Assembly: GCF_002803985.1 (NCBI RefSeq)
Contig: NZ_CP024963.1
Location: forward strand, 558,001-622,000
Length of the DNA stretch: 64,000 nt
Reading direction: 5' to 3'
Source: Williamsoniiplasma luminosum
GTDB taxonomy: Bacteria; Bacillota_I; Bacilli_A; Mycoplasmatales; Mycoplasmataceae
Shown: positions 30,498 through 41,342 of the stretch, piece by piece
Numbering within the stretch: the first letter of the stretch is position 1
Layout: each line of letters begins with the position of its first letter
The notes under the pieces: generated by a model
The model's database searches: none
Seen by the model: only the letters and a program-made list of their open reading frames with translations
What the model was told of the DNA's origin: nothing
Translations under genes and position numbers: made by a program

Positions 30498-30613
30498 GTT
30501 TAAAGTCCTGTAGACCTTTTATTCAAAGAAGGCACAAAAGCATGCGATCACAGCTATATAAAAACAAAAAAGCAGTACTTTCGTACTACTTTCTTTGTTA
30601 ATTTGATTATAAC
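30498..30613 (-). promoter_or_regulatory. ICE leader module C
   Basis: Full module. Its distal arm reads GCATGCTTTTGTGCCTTCTTTG, where the GTGC/GTAC change still allows G-U pairing with the proximal arm. Confidence 0.85.
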
Positions 30614-30647
30614 ATAAACTAGATTAATTAATTTAACTGGTTTAAGG

Positions 30648-30673
30648 AAAAGTGTAATTAAAAATACACTTTT
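30648..30673. terminator. AAAAGTGTA/TACACTTTT terminator
   Basis: Identical hairpin to that at 29259. Here it lies upstream of leader C and not directly after a gene, consistent with inclusion in the duplicated segment. Confidence 0.8.
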
Positions 30674-30777
30674 ATCATCTTATTTCATTTGAATTCACCC
30701 CTTTCTTTAATTATCAAAATAAATTTAAAACTGAATTTATGTTTTTTAGAAAACAAAAAACATAGTGCTGATATACA

Positions 30778-30942
30778 CTATGTTTTTATTGTGATGCAGG
30801 AGGGTTGGAGGTTTTGCTTCACCTCCTCCGGCATACTTTCATTTATCAGTTTAATTTTTATGAGCTTGCTAATTTTTGTCCGCCCATCCACGATGGTTTT
30901 TTTGAAAACCTTAAATGATAAAATAATCTGGTGTTGTAAACA
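30778..30942 (-). pseudogene. Orphan gene fragment next to a G+C-rich hairpin
   Basis: An open frame of 54 codons with no start and a TAG at each end. It reads like a protein C-terminus (VFKKTIVDGRTKISKLIKIK, then MPEEVKQNLQPSCITIKT). The DNA holds GGAGGTTTTGCTTCACCTCC and a CATAGTG/CACTATG terminator. Base composition is clearly higher in G+C than the flanks. Probably a remnant of another mobile gene. Source family not recognised. Confidence 0.4.
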
Positions 30943-30961
30943 CTAGGGGGGGGTGAGCGGA

Positions 30962-31276
30962 ATGTGTGATAATGGAATTGAAAATAATCCATATTATGAA
31001 AATTGTGAAAATGATCCTAATTTTGAAGATTGTTATTCATGTAGTTTTAATAAACGTAATAATTTAAGAATGAATATGTGTTTAGTTAAAACTACCAAAA
31101 ATAAAATAGGGCGATATTTTATTGAATCTGACAACAATGGTGATATTTATATAAAATTTTGTGTCGATTGTATGCTTCAAGGATTTGCTTCTGGAAAAGA
31201 AGCTACAATTAAAGGAACGAAATTAACCAAAAGATATGATTATTCTGATTATTGAAAAATTTTTGAAAAAACTTAA
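30962..31276 (+). CDS. Cys-rich small protein on the opposite strand, unknown
   Basis: The only convincing plus-strand gene in the ICE part. 104 residues from ATG 30962, preceded by an eight-G tract and GTGAGCGGA. Cysteines at MCDNGIE, NCENDPNFEDCYSC, MNMCLV and FCVDC suggest zinc binding. Short basic C-terminus; one TGA-Trp (DYWKIFEKT). It lies between the two copies of the 0.7-kb duplication, so it probably entered with the insertion that separates them. Function unknown. Confidence 0.62.
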
Positions 31277-31293
31277 TTTTTTTAAATTCACAA

Positions 31294-31569
31294 CTAGCTT
31301 TTTAAGTTAGTTGTTTTAATTTCATTCAAAACACAAAACCAATAAGCAACTAAAGATGATTCTGTGACAGTGTTTTTTGAAGTTGGATATAATACATTAA
31401 TTTTGCTTACAATATCATCGACCTTAATAATTTCATTAGTAAAGTTTTCTTCTATAAAAGTGCTCAATGATTCAATTCAAAACTGTGTGTTTTGTTTATT
31501 TGTATTTTGAATCGTTTTAATTTTACTTATAATTTGTGTTTTAGTTAAATTTTCTTTAAATGCTTTCAT
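31294..31569 (-). CDS. ICE protein, unknown (91 aa), start shared with gene 29291
   Basis: MKAFKENL is identical to gene 29291; thereafter the sequence differs (TKTQIISKIKTIQNTNKQN, TFIEENFTNEIIKVDDIVSK, VAYWFCVLNEIKTT). The junction of the duplication falls inside the first codons, so this is a different ORF joined to a duplicated start. Small helical protein; stop just before a hairpin shared with the convergent plus-strand gene. Function unknown. Confidence 0.6.
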
Positions 31570-31570
31570 G

Positions 31571-32038
31571 TTATTCCCCAACAATTTCTAATTCATCTTC
31601 GGTTTGATTTACAACTTCATGTTTTTGAATCGCTTCTTTAGCTCAGTTGATAACTGAAAACGTATTATTAGCAACTAATTTATTTAATTCATTGTGTGAT
31701 AATGTTTCGTTTTTAAAAATATGTTTTCCTTCTGCGTCTAATTCTTCGGTTTTAACACTAATTTTGACATCTTCAACAGTTGGAACAGAAATGTTATAAA
31801 ATCCTGCATTAAAATTTGATTTAGTTGAATCGAAAGGAACAAAAGTTTTTTGCACTCCTTTTTCATTCAAATCTCCTAGCTTAGCTAATTTTCATTCAGT
31901 AATATTTTTTTCTGCAACTCAAAAAGTCTTGTTATCTAATGTAATGGGGAATTTAATTTTCCCAGTTTTTTCATTTACAACACCTTTACCTAATTGTTTT
32001 GGTCAAATATAACCACTAACTCAGTTGTGTTTTTTCAT
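31571..32038 (-). CDS. ICE protein, unknown (155 aa), copy 2 of a duplicated gene
   Basis: Second copy of gene 30018 at a 1553-bp offset with no amino-acid difference that I noticed, implying very recent duplication or ongoing gene conversion. It is read from leader D. Same predicted beta-rich body and EDELEIVGE tail. Two identical genes under two near-identical promoters would simply raise dosage. Confidence 0.72.
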
Positions 32039-32050
32039 GTGTAATCCTCC

Positions 32051-32166
32051 GTTTAAAGTCCTGTAGACCTTTTATTCAAAGAAGGCACAAAAGCATGCGA
32101 TCACAGCTATATAAAAACAAAAAAGCAATACTTCCGTACTACTTTCTTTGTTAATTTGATTATAAC
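32051..32166 (-). promoter_or_regulatory. ICE leader module D
   Basis: Copy within duplication 2. The hairpin now reads GTAC-GGAA-GTATTGCT: the loop stays a GNRA tetraloop and the stem change leaves a G-U pair, so the substitutions preserve the fold. Confidence 0.85.
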
Positions 32167-32200
32167 ATAAACTAGATTAATTAATTTAACTGGTTTTAGG

Positions 32201-32226
32201 AAAAGTGTAATTAAAAATACACTTTT
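32201..32226. terminator. AAAAGTGTA/TACACTTTT terminator
   Basis: Overlaps the stop codon of the giant surface-protein gene; ends the transcript from leader E. Confidence 0.85.
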
Positions 32227-35200
32227 ATCGCTTACCTATTCTACGAGATTTTCTTCGGATTGAAATACGTTTTCCTATAAAAAATATTAATCCAACACCA
32301 ATTAAAGCTAGTGGTATAATTCACAATAAATTTAATGGACTAAACTTATCTTTATCAGGATTTGGTTTTTCACCACCTGGGTCTGGGTTCGGTTTTTCAG
32401 GATCAATTGGCCCTGGGTCTGGTTTTTCAGGATCAATTGGCCCTGGGTCTGGATTAATAATTTCTTTTCTATTTACAATTAATTGAAAAGTAACATCATC
32501 AGCTTCTGGATATGAAACAGTAATTGTAACTGTACCTTCAGCTATAGCTTGAAGGACGATTTTACCAGCATAATTAACACTTGCTTTCGCAATAGCATTA
32601 TCACTTGACTTGACAGAAATTTCCTTATTCTTAATAGGATTTTCTATATCAACTGTAATTATCTTATTTTTATCGCCAACTGTCATTGATTCATCAGAAA
32701 TATTTGCAATGATTGGTTTGTATGGATCAATTACTGGTGGTTTTGGATCTTTGTCTTTTTTAGTTGTTCAGTAATTAATAGTTAATTTAGAACCGTATAG
32801 ATAATTTTCTCCTTCTGTGGAAATACCCAGTTGCATAGAATGGTCGAAACCATTTTCACTTGGTTTGTTTTGATAAAATCATCTAAATGTAAAGTACTCA
32901 ATTTTAAATAATTTAGGATCATATGTTGCAGCATTCATTTGAATTAATTTTTCAAAAACTTCTTCTTTTGTATATTTATCATCACCATCACCAATTACCT
33001 CACCAATATTTGTAATAGGAAATAAATCTTCAATATTTTTCCTGTGGTCAACTGGTGGTGGATCGAGTTTTGTAGCAGTAAAGAATTCTGCATTGTGAGA
33101 ACCATAATATAATCGATCATTATTTGATTTTATATTAAATGTGCCTTTGTATAAGACTTCATTTGGTTTATCAGGATTAGGTTTAGGTCTTTGACCTGAA
33201 TCTTTGTGAAATAATTTAAAATGTTTAATGTTTAATGTATCTAAAAACTCGTTTAAACGTTGTGCAGACTCCGGATCATTGCTTCACACTTTATTATTCT
33301 TTTCTTTTTGAGCACTAATTAATTTGTTTCATAAAAGTTGATTATTTTTATCAAAAATCTGTTCTGGTTGTAATTCAGGATTTGTAACATTGTTTATTAA
33401 GTCTACAATTTCTAAATTTTCAACATTTAAGAATAAACTAAGATCTGTTGCAACATCTGGAGTTGGAATAATTGGTGGAAGTGGTGCATCGGGATTATTA
33501 ATATATTTTTGAATAGTGGAATTTATCAATAATGGATGTTTAACCATTGGGTTAGATGTAACTTTAATCTTTAAGTTTGAATTTGAATTTGATAAAAATT
33601 CTTCAATTTTTTGAATTGATTCAAAAGCCTCTAAATCATATTCTTTGTTTCCTAAACCAGTTTCTAAAACTGACAATTTATAATCTTGTAAATATTTAGG
33701 TTTTCCCTTTGGATTTACATGTGAAATTGCTATTTCTAATTGTTTTTGCATTAAATCCTTAATTCATTTTTTTCTAAATGTTGGTTCATCTAATTTGGTG
33801 TTTGTACCTTCTTCAACACCTGAGAAGTTATATTCTTGAGCTTTTCAGTTTATTTTATTTAAATCTAAAACTTTATCCGGTTCAAAGAATGGATTATTAA
33901 CAACTAAAAATTTTGTTTCCCCCTGTACTTCTTTGACATTGTCTTTTGCTTTAATAATAAAATTAGCAGATTTTATTTCATCAGTAATATTAGCTAAGTG
34001 TTTTAAGTGTTGTGGTGCATTAAACTCATTTAAAGCAACATCAACACCATCGATATATAAATCTCAATGAGTTTTATATATTGCAGTTCCTTTATTATTC
34101 ATAGCGAATTTATTAACTTTTTCTTGAGCATAAGCTTCAATTTCTTTGAATAATTTTAAAACATCAGTTTGGTTTCTTAATAAAGAATCTAATTTTAGTT
34201 GATTTAAGACTAAAAAATTATTTCCTGGTTCTGGTGGTGTCAATTTTCCATCAATTGCAGCAGATACATATTCCTTTCAATAAGCAAAATTATTTTCATA
34301 GTTCAAAACATCAAGTTGTTGTGTAGTAAAGTTATATTTATTTATTAAATATCATTTTAAACGATGAGAAACTAATGAATTCCCAGAATTAAATTCCATA
34401 ATATCAGGATTATTTTTAATGAAAGGCAATGATGTAAATTTTTGATATGCAACTTCCTTGTTAGAAACAAATAAAAATTTATGAAGAATATTACCAGCAG
34501 AAGCAGGAATATTATTTCCGGTTGGTGGATAAGTTGAAACATCTGCTGGATTTAATTTTTTACCAGATGAATTTTGATAAAGTGGAGCTTTATCTTTTAC
34601 ATAGAAGAAATATTCATATAACCCCGAAGAACTAAATTGTCCTTCATTTTTAAAATCAACTAATTCTGGTTTTGAATTCTCTGAACTCACGGGTTTTCCT
34701 TCTGAATCTGTAATTTGTATTCTTTCCACTTTTTCAAAAGCTTGATCAAATGTTTTGTCTTGGAAAAGATTTAAAACCCCTTTATTTACAACATAAGCTT
34801 CTGCAAAATATCCAACAGTTCTATTTTTTTCGTTAAAACCATTTTCAGGTTTAATGAAATTACCATTTAAATCAAATGGATCTAGAGGGAAAGGATGTTT
34901 ATCTAAATATTTTTTATCTGTTTTCACAAAAACTTGTTGTATTCTAACTCCTGATTTAGGATCGATTGTTGGATCATATTTTGGATTAGCTTCTAATTGA
35001 CCATCCTTGTTAGGTAATTTCTCTTGAGTTAACACTCATTGTTGATATTTTTCAGGTTGATTTTTATCTTCAACCGGATCTCAAGCCATTCATTTAAATG
35101 AGGAACGTGAAATCAATGAATTAATTGCAATTGAAAAATTGATTGTTCGCGGTTTTGGTTGAGGTAAAATTTGACCATTTTCATCAATTTTATCTCAACC

Positions 35201-37234
35201 ATTAACGATGATATCGTACTGAACATATTTTTCATTTGGTTTCAATCCTAGATTTTGATCTAATAATTCTTTTTTAAATATGTTATCATAAACTTCAATG
35301 GGTTCACCATTTACAGTTACAGTTTCTTTAGCACTTTTTGAAGAGGCAAATTCAAAATCAACTTTATTATGATAAACAAAGGTTGGTTTCTCTTTATCTC
35401 AAATCAACTCCGGTTCATCTAATACAGATTTTCCTGGATTTTTTGGGTCAATCATATTTCCTGGTTTAATTGATATTCTTTGCAAAAATGATCTATTTAA
35501 AGCAATTGCAGTTGGCCTAACATTAACCTTTATTGGAATATTTTGAATTCATTGTCCTTCATTAATTAAACTCTGAGCATCTTTAAATTGAATAATCACT
35601 TTATTTTCTTCTTGAACAAATTTTTTGTTTGTAATTTCTAGATTGTTAGCAATAGCTGGATGAGAATTCGTCAAAGTTTTAAAACGTTTATCAATTTCTC
35701 TTTCAATTACTTGTTTATTGTTTAAACCTTTGTTCGGACTTCCATCTTGATCATCTATAATACTTTCATTGTTCATAATTGGGGAAGTATTGGTTATCAA
35801 ATCAAAAGGTGTTTTAGCAAAAACATCATTGATTTTTGAAGTAATCCCATTTTTATCAAATTTAACTTTAACATGAATGTTATATTCTAATTTAAATTTT
35901 TTTACAAAATCTGCATTCACACCTTCTCTTTTTTTAAATTCAACTTTTAAAAAACCTTGTGATGAATTGTTAGGATCGTTTTTATTTCAAGTAAAAATAG
36001 GCTTGTCTAAATCAATGTATTTATTTCATTGTTTATTGTTTTTGAATTTGCTGATACGTGCAGTTACTTCTTGTATTGTTAAATCTTTATTAGAAGTTAA
36101 ACTATTGTTGCCAGATCAAATATCAATTGTATTTGTAGAATCTATGTGTTGTGATGTTGTACTTTCAAATTCAATATTTTTTATAAATTCATCACTATTA
36201 GCAAAGTCAATTGTTTTATCATCAAATTTAATTGTAACTGGCATTTCAAAATCTGTTTTGAATTTGTTTTCAATAGTAGAGTTGACACCACGTTTATTTA
36301 ATTTAATTTTAATAACTCCATTTGATACAGCCTCGTTAATTGAAAATTGTGGATTATCTAAATCAATATAGCTATTTCATTCATCTTTGTTTGGAAGATT
36401 TTTGACTCTTCTTTTAATTTCATCAGAAATTTTTGCTTGATTTGATGAATCTCCAGACCCAGTTCAATGATTAATTGTTTCTGTAGAATTAATTCATGGA
36501 GAAGTAAAAGAATTAATTTGAAAATGAGATTGTATTTGTGCTGTATAATTTGATAAATCGGAAGAAAAATCGTAAGAAGTTTTGAAAGTTATGTCACCTA
36601 ATATAATTTCAGCAGAAACCTCCGGACTTCAAAAAGCAGTGTTTCTTCAAGTTTGTGCTCAAATCTCCGCTTTTATATAAATATTTCCATTTTCTTCATA
36701 TAAATGAACACCAGCTGCTGCCTTAGCAGTTGAACTTGATCCACCATGATTTGCTGAAATGCTTGAATTTAAATGAAATTTAGGGGCATTCTCCAAACTA
36801 ATATCTGGAGGAGTAGATTGTGTGATTGTGTTTGTATTAATAACAGGATTTTGATTAGACTTATCATTGGTTTGGGGCGTATAAGATGCGTAACCTTTTG
36901 TAATAAATCTTGGAGTATTTATTTGAATCTCGGGGTATTTTTGCTTAAATTCTTCAAAAGAATTTGCATATGTTTTTCAAGAAATCAAAAATTTATTATC
37001 TTTTTTATTGTCGGATCAATCATAGCCTTCATGCTCAAGCTTTAAATTTTCTAACGGGTTTCCAATTGTGAAACTCGGGTATGTTGGATCGATTGTTCTG
37101 ATATTTTTTTGCTCTAATTGTTTAGATTTCAATTGTTCCAATTTCTTAGCTAAGTTTTGAGTATATGAAACAGTAAAAGATGTTGAGACAAGTAATGAGC
37201 TAGTTAGTATTGTTGAAAATAGTAATTTTTTCAT
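32225..37234 (-). CDS. Giant surface-anchored protein (1669 aa)
   Basis: One reading frame through many TGA-Trp codons; standard-code pieces are all in register. MKKLLFSTILTSSLLVSTSF is a Sec signal peptide without a lipobox. The ectodomain has repeated ~100-150-residue units around KNNKQWNKYIDLDKP and ISKIND-type strands. Near residue ~1500 there is an Ig-like (Big2-type) module (MTVGDKNKIITVDIENP, KASVNYAGKIVLQAIAEGTVTITV). A Pro-rich spacer of DPGPIDPEKP repeats and a single C-terminal membrane span (IIPLALIGVGLIFFIG) with an Arg/Lys-rich tail follow. Likely displayed on the cell surface; adhesion or mating-pair contact is my inference. Third gene behind leader E. Confidence 0.8.
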
Positions 37235-37236
37235 TG

Positions 37237-37350
37237 TTATTCCTTCTCTTTCTTATTCTTTTTTCCAATATTTTTTCACGGGTTTTTAATCCCAATTGTA
37301 TCTAACATTTTGTCAAAAAATTTTTTCAATCCTCATAGTAATAACGACAT
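37237..37350 (-). CDS. 37-residue basic peptide gene
   Basis: MSLLLWGLKKFFDKMLDTIG start and a Lys-rich end (KKNKKEKE). Two TGA-Trp codons. It fits tightly between gene 37352 and the giant surface gene, with AGAAGGAATAACAATG at its end serving the next gene. It may be an amphipathic membrane-associating peptide; function unknown. Confidence 0.5.
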
Positions 37351-37351
37351 A

Positions 37352-37831
37352 TTATTCCACCTCTTCCTTTAGCTTTTTCTTTTTAAAATTAGCTAATAAA
37401 TTTCTTTGTTCGGACTTCATTTCACGATCGATTGTGTGTTGAAATGTAAAAGGTTCTAAAAAACTTTCTTTAGGCACTTCAATTTGATCTTCAAATTTCA
37501 TTTCTTTAGCTAATAGGTTTGTTAGTAAAATCACATTGGCTTCAATTTTTGCCAAACGTCTTTCTGAATCTAAAATAGATTTTTTAGCCGTCACAGCATT
37601 AAAAAATTTTAATTCTTCATTTCTAGAATTAATTGAATTATTAATTGTACTTTCTAAGTTATCTAACAGTTTTCCATCTTTTAAATAATTTAAAACAGCT
37701 TGTAAAAAAATAACACGAATTTGTGGTTGCAAATTTTGATTATTTTGCTTTAAATTAGCCTTAAATAAATTCATTAATTCAATATCTTCAACATTGTATA
37801 GATCTATTCAAAATCTAGTCCTTTTACTCAT
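37352..37831 (-). CDS. Helical ICE protein, possibly relaxosome/MobC-like
   Basis: 159 residues, first gene behind leader E (ribosome-binding site AAAGGAGAAATAAAA). MSKRTRFWIDLYNVEDIEL followed by long helices (LQPQIRVIFLQAVLNYLKDG, SERRLAKIEANVILLTNLL). The basic beta-strand-like start followed by helices is reminiscent of ribbon-helix-helix accessory proteins, but similarity is weak. Acidic tail KLKEEVE. Unassigned. Confidence 0.6.
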
Positions 37832-37844
37832 TTTTATTTCTCCT

Positions 37845-37941
37845 TTTATAATTTCAAAGAAGGTACGAAAGGATACAATTGTGATTATAAAAACAAAAAA
37901 GCAGTACTTTCGTACTACTTTCTTTGTTAATTTGATTATAA
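37845..37941 (-). promoter_or_regulatory. ICE leader module E
   Basis: Variant module without the GGACTTTAAA segment. The distal arm is GTATCCTTTCGTACCTTCTTTG, complementary to GTACGAAAG of the hairpin. Drives genes 37352, 37237 and 32225. Confidence 0.85.
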
Positions 37942-37978
37942 CACAAATTAAGAATAGACAAAACATTGTTCATTCCTT

Positions 37979-38005
37979 TAAAAAGTGTATTTTTAATTAC
38001 ACTTT
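37979..38005. terminator. AAAAGTGTA/TACACTTTT terminator
   Basis: The stop codon and last Val codon of gene 37997 lie inside the stem (GTGTAA). Confidence 0.85.
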
Positions 38006-39289
38006 TGGATATGTTATCTTCAAGTTTGATGATGGTCTCCATTCTGGTTTAGATTCATTGTGAATAAAATTCAAAGTCAGTTCACCTTGTAATAAATTTT
38101 TTCAAGGACTGTTTTTATTATTTTCATAACCTGTTAAAACAACTGAAATGTTGTTGTTGTTTTTATCTTTTGAAATTTTTAAATGTTTTAAATCACTTTG
38201 CTTTGGGGGTTGAATTTTAAAAATTTCAGTTGGTGCATCGGGATTTTTAGGATCTTTTTCTTTTAATTTAATTTTACCGAAACCATTCAAACCATGTTTT
38301 AATGTTTTTATTTTAAAATTTGGGTTAGATGGACTCTTAAATTCATCAAAATTCTTTAAATCTCATAGTTTATTTGCAATAGATTTAAATGAATTGTCAA
38401 TTTGATTATTTATTCAATTTTTAAATTCAGGACTCTCAATGTTTGTAGGCTTTAAATTAAACTCTAAAGGTTCATATTTCAAATGCTTAATATTGAAAGA
38501 TAAAGGACTGACATCAAATTGACTGGGATTAACTCCTGATGGTTTTTGGTTAACATCATTTATATCCACTTTTGTTATTTCTCGCACAAGTTTAATTACA
38601 TTTCCAGTAATATTTTTTTTAGAATTATTAGTTTTTAAGTCTTTTTTCAAAGAAGACATACTGACTTCTTTTGGTACATAATCTTTAACTGATTGAATAT
38701 ATTCTCATTCTGGTGAATTTAGATATGTTTCTAGCATATATTGATATACTCATGTATTTGTTTTATTAGCTTCAATGTTTGAATAAACCAATTGATATAA
38801 CAATGTGTTAACATAAGCAGTTCCAACAAAAGAAGTATTTATTTTCATTTGTTCTTCTTGATCAATGTGTACTGGTGGTTTTTTAATAGAAAATCTATTT
38901 GGATCTTTAGATGGAGGGTTTAATTCATCTTCGGTTGGAGCAATACTTTGATTAAATTGCTTATAAGTTGCTTCTTCAAAAATGATTAACTTTCATAAAT
39001 GTTCTTGCAATTCATCTTTTGTTTTAAATTTAAAAGATTTAGAATCACCAAAAGAAAAATTTTTAACAAAATCTTTTAAATATTTATCAAATATTTTAGG
39101 TTCTTTTTCAAAACGTTGATCCAAAATGCTTATTGGTTGATATATATCTTGTTTTCATTCATCATTGTCAATACCGTGTCGAGAATTTTCGGCAATATAA
39201 TTATAAGCTAAAATCCCACCAGCAGTGATTCCACCACCAATAGCTGTTGCTCCAACAATTTTAGTTGCTAACAATCACTTAATTGGCAC
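37997..39289 (-). CDS. Membrane-anchored ICE protein (430 aa)
   Basis: Starts at GTG 39289 behind GGAGGTGAGTTGAT. One N-terminal membrane span (WLLATKIVGATAIGGGITAG) and a large polar domain. The domain is helix-rich to ~residue 270, then repeats of the form SPLSFNIKHLKYEPLEFNLK and QSDLKHLKISKDKNNNN, beta-rich. Orientation would place the bulk outside. Last gene of the cluster behind leader F. Unknown family; could be part of the transfer apparatus or a surface protein. Confidence 0.68.
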
Positions 39290-39335
39290 ATCAACTCACC
39301 TCCATTTCGTTGTTTTTCTCAATTAACAATTTCAT
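39279..39335 (-). CDS. 18-codon mini-ORF retaining an NNEMEV tail
   Basis: ATG right after the stop of gene 39337 (TAATATG), encoding a short peptide that ends NNEMEVSWCAN and overlaps the GTG start of gene 37997 by 11 nt. The NNEMEV segment matches the tail of protein 43964 (ENNEMEVN). It could be a translational-coupling leader peptide or the remnant of a deleted gene. Confidence 0.4.
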
Positions 39336-39336
39336 A

Positions 39337-39966
39337 TTACATCTCCAATCCATCATCTTCATTTGAAGATTGATTATCATTTTGAACAATTGGCTTTTGT
39401 AGATCAAAAGTTGGCATATGTACTGAAATTAAGACCCCAGGAACTACAGGAACTGCTTCCCCTTGTTTTAAAGCTTTTAGTGTTAATTCGTGCATGTAAA
39501 ATTCAACAGCTTGTGTAACAATCTCTTCAGGTACTTTACTAATATCAAAACATTGAGTTTTAACATGTACTTTAGCACCATTTTTGGCTGCTTCAAGCTT
39601 TGATTCAAACCCATTTGTATAACCAATAGAATGAATCTTTTCACCTAAAAGATCTAATTGTTTAGATAACGAGTTTTCAGTATCTGTTAATTCTTTTTTA
39701 AGACCATTTAAAATATCTTTGTATGGTTTGGTTTGTGATTTCACACCGCCTAACTGATATTTTTTATATGATTTCATTTCATCTAAAATCATGTTAAACC
39801 TGTCTTTTGTAATACCCAATAATTCTGCATCTGACATACTAAAAACATCATCTAATATTGAATTTTCAAATTCATCTTTCAATGATTGAATTAATTTTGT
39901 TTGTTCTTGTTGGAACATTTCTTTTGCGATTAAAGTTTCATTAGAAACTAAAAATGTTTTTTTCAT
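39337..39966 (-). CDS. ICE protein with EDDGLEM tail (209 aa), unknown
   Basis: First gene behind leader F, ATG 39966 after GAAGGATTACGA. Helical N-terminal half (KEMFQQEQTKLIQSLKDEF, SDAELLGITKDRFNMILDEMK), coiled coil about residues 80-115, then a short beta part (VPVVPGVLISVHMPTF). The C-terminus QSSNEDDGLEM nearly repeats that of the protein at 26600. No family recognised. Confidence 0.68.
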   Translation of the reverse strand: MKKTFLVSNETLIAKEMFQQEQTKLIQSLKDEFENSILDDVFSMSDAELLGITKDRFNMILDEMKSYKKYQLGGVKSQTKPYKDILNGLKKELTDTENSLSKQLDLLGEKIHSIGYTNGFESKLEAAKNGAKVHVKTQCFDISKVPEEIVTQAVEFYMHELTLKALKQGEAVPVVPGVLISVHMPTFDLQKPIVQNDNQSSNEDDGLEM

Positions 39967-39975
39967 TCGTAATCC

Positions 39976-40091
39976 TTCATTTAAAGTCATAAAGACTCTT
40001 CAAAGAAGGTACAAAAGCATGCGATCACAGCTATATAAAAACAAAAAAGCAGCACTTTCGTACTACTTTCTTTGTTACATTGATTATAACA
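39976..40091 (-). promoter_or_regulatory. ICE leader module F
   Basis: Module with a shortened ATAAAGAGTCTTTATGACTTTAAA distal segment. The hairpin carries GTAC-GAAA-GTGCTG, a T-A to T-G wobble that keeps pairing. Confidence 0.85.
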
Positions 40092-40128
40092 TAAAACATA
40101 AATAATTCACTTAGCAATTTAAACCTTG

Positions 40129-40153
40129 AAAGTGTATTTTTAATTACACTTTT
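40129..40153. terminator. AAAGTGTA/TACACTTT terminator
   Basis: Hairpin overlapping the stop codon of the SprT-like gene, same motif family as the other ICE cluster ends. Confidence 0.85.
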
Positions 40154-40895
40154 AAAGTTCGATTTCTTCTAAATCTTTTAGATTATTATCAGAAGCTTTT
40201 TTGTTTTCGTAATTTGAAATTATTTCTTTGTTGAATTTATCTTGTTTTTTAAGATATTCATTTTCAATTTCTAAAATTTTGATTCTTTCTAAAAGTTCTT
40301 CAACTTCAAATTTTAAACTTGCAATTTCTAAATCTTTTTTACCTAAAGGTTTTGGTGTTTTTTCAACTGGTTTTTGACCGTTGTTAGTATTAGAATTTTT
40401 AAATTTATCTACATTAAATGAATTAATGTAATCTTCTAATACTTTAAAATCAATATTACTATTAGTAGAAATATCATTTCACAATTTCTCATCCAGTTCT
40501 GTTTTATATCCTATGTTTTTATTGTTCGGCTTTAAAACGGTTAAACCAAATTCTTCAGCATGTTTTTTAAAGTTTTTATTATGGCGACCATTACTTTCTA
40601 CATCGTGAATATTGTTTTCAGAACAATATTGATGAATCATTTCATGAAATAGCGTCGCAGTTACTTTTGCTGGATTACCATTAAAAACCAATCCATGTAA
40701 AACAATTTCATGATACTTCTCGTTTCAAACCGGATGATTGGTGTAGTGACCAAAAACCCTTTTATTCTTCGGATTAGAAACAATAGTAATAACCGCTTTA
40801 CCTAATTTATTTTTGAAATGTTTTTCATTTAAATATGCATGTAAATCATTAAAGGTTTTGATCAAATTGGTCGAATCTATTAATTTATTTTCCAT
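40152..40895 (-). CDS. SprT-like zinc metalloprotease-domain protein
   Basis: 247 residues with HEMIHQYC at residues ~84-91 (HExxH zinc-protease motif) and a downstream NGRHNKNFKKHAEEFGL helix as in SprT/Spartan. N-terminal LIKTFNDLHAYLN, then FGHYTNHPVWNEKYHEIVLHG. The C-terminal third is a coiled coil ending in ENKKASDNNLKDLEEIEL, unlike housekeeping SprT. Such proteins can clear DNA-protein crosslinks or act as anti-defence factors on mobile elements; which applies here is open. Last gene in the long cluster behind leader G. Confidence 0.78.
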
Positions 40896-40897
40896 AA

Positions 40898-41341
40898 TTA
40901 TTTCATTTCCATTCCGTTGTCTTCTGATGCAATATCACCAATAGGTTTAAAAGTTGGTTCAGATGATGTGCTGTTATTATTGACAACAACATTTTTCATA
41001 TTTTGGCATACATTAGTCTGACTATCCAAGTGTTTTTGCATGTTTGGCATTACATTATTATTAATAATTGTTTCATTTTTTAGGTTATTTAAAGTTTGAT
41101 TGATAAGTGCAGTAGAAGTCATATCATGTCCCAAGCCAAGCCTAGCAGCAGATTCTTGGATGTGTGCTTTTGAGGCATAACTGACTTTTGGTGTTTGAGG
41201 AATTGGTTCTAAAGATTTTATATTGGTCTTTTTATTTTGAAAGTTAAAAGTAAATAATTTTTTAATGCCTTTAAAAAACTTTCCTATCTTCTCCCCAATT
41301 CAACCAAACAGACTATAAAATTTTAAAATTGGTTTAATCAT
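40898..41341 (-). CDS. ICE protein with EDNGMEMK tail (147 aa), unknown
   Basis: MIKPILKFYSLFGWIGEKIGKFFKGIKKLF is an amphipathic, possibly membrane-associating N-terminus with two TGA-Trp codons nearby. The middle is Asn/Thr/Ser-rich low complexity. The C-terminus ASEDNGMEMK recalls the tails of 26600 and 39337, and its codons carry the GGAAATG ribosome-binding site of the next gene. Unknown family. Confidence 0.62.
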
Positions 41342-41342
41342 A

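Larger units (their letters stand above)
29990..30690. repeat. Segmental duplication, copy 1
   Basis: Nearly identical to 31543-32243 (offset 1553 bp). It covers the start of gene 29291, all of gene 30018, leader C and its terminator, with only a few substitutions seen by eye. Confidence 0.9.
31543..32243. repeat. Segmental duplication, copy 2
   Basis: Second copy of 29990-30690. Differences include ATTCG/ATGTG before the start codon, CAGTACTTTCG/CAATACTTCCG in the attenuator hairpin and GTTTAAGG/GTTTTAGG upstream of the promoter. Confidence 0.9.

Noticed and set aside
30689-30946. Plus-strand ORF of ~85 codons
   Set aside because: It is antisense to a better-looking minus-strand protein fragment and has no ribosome-binding site.
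35877-36371. Plus-strand ORF of 164 codons
   Set aside because: Fully antisense to the giant surface-protein gene, low-complexity hydrophobic translation, no initiation signals.
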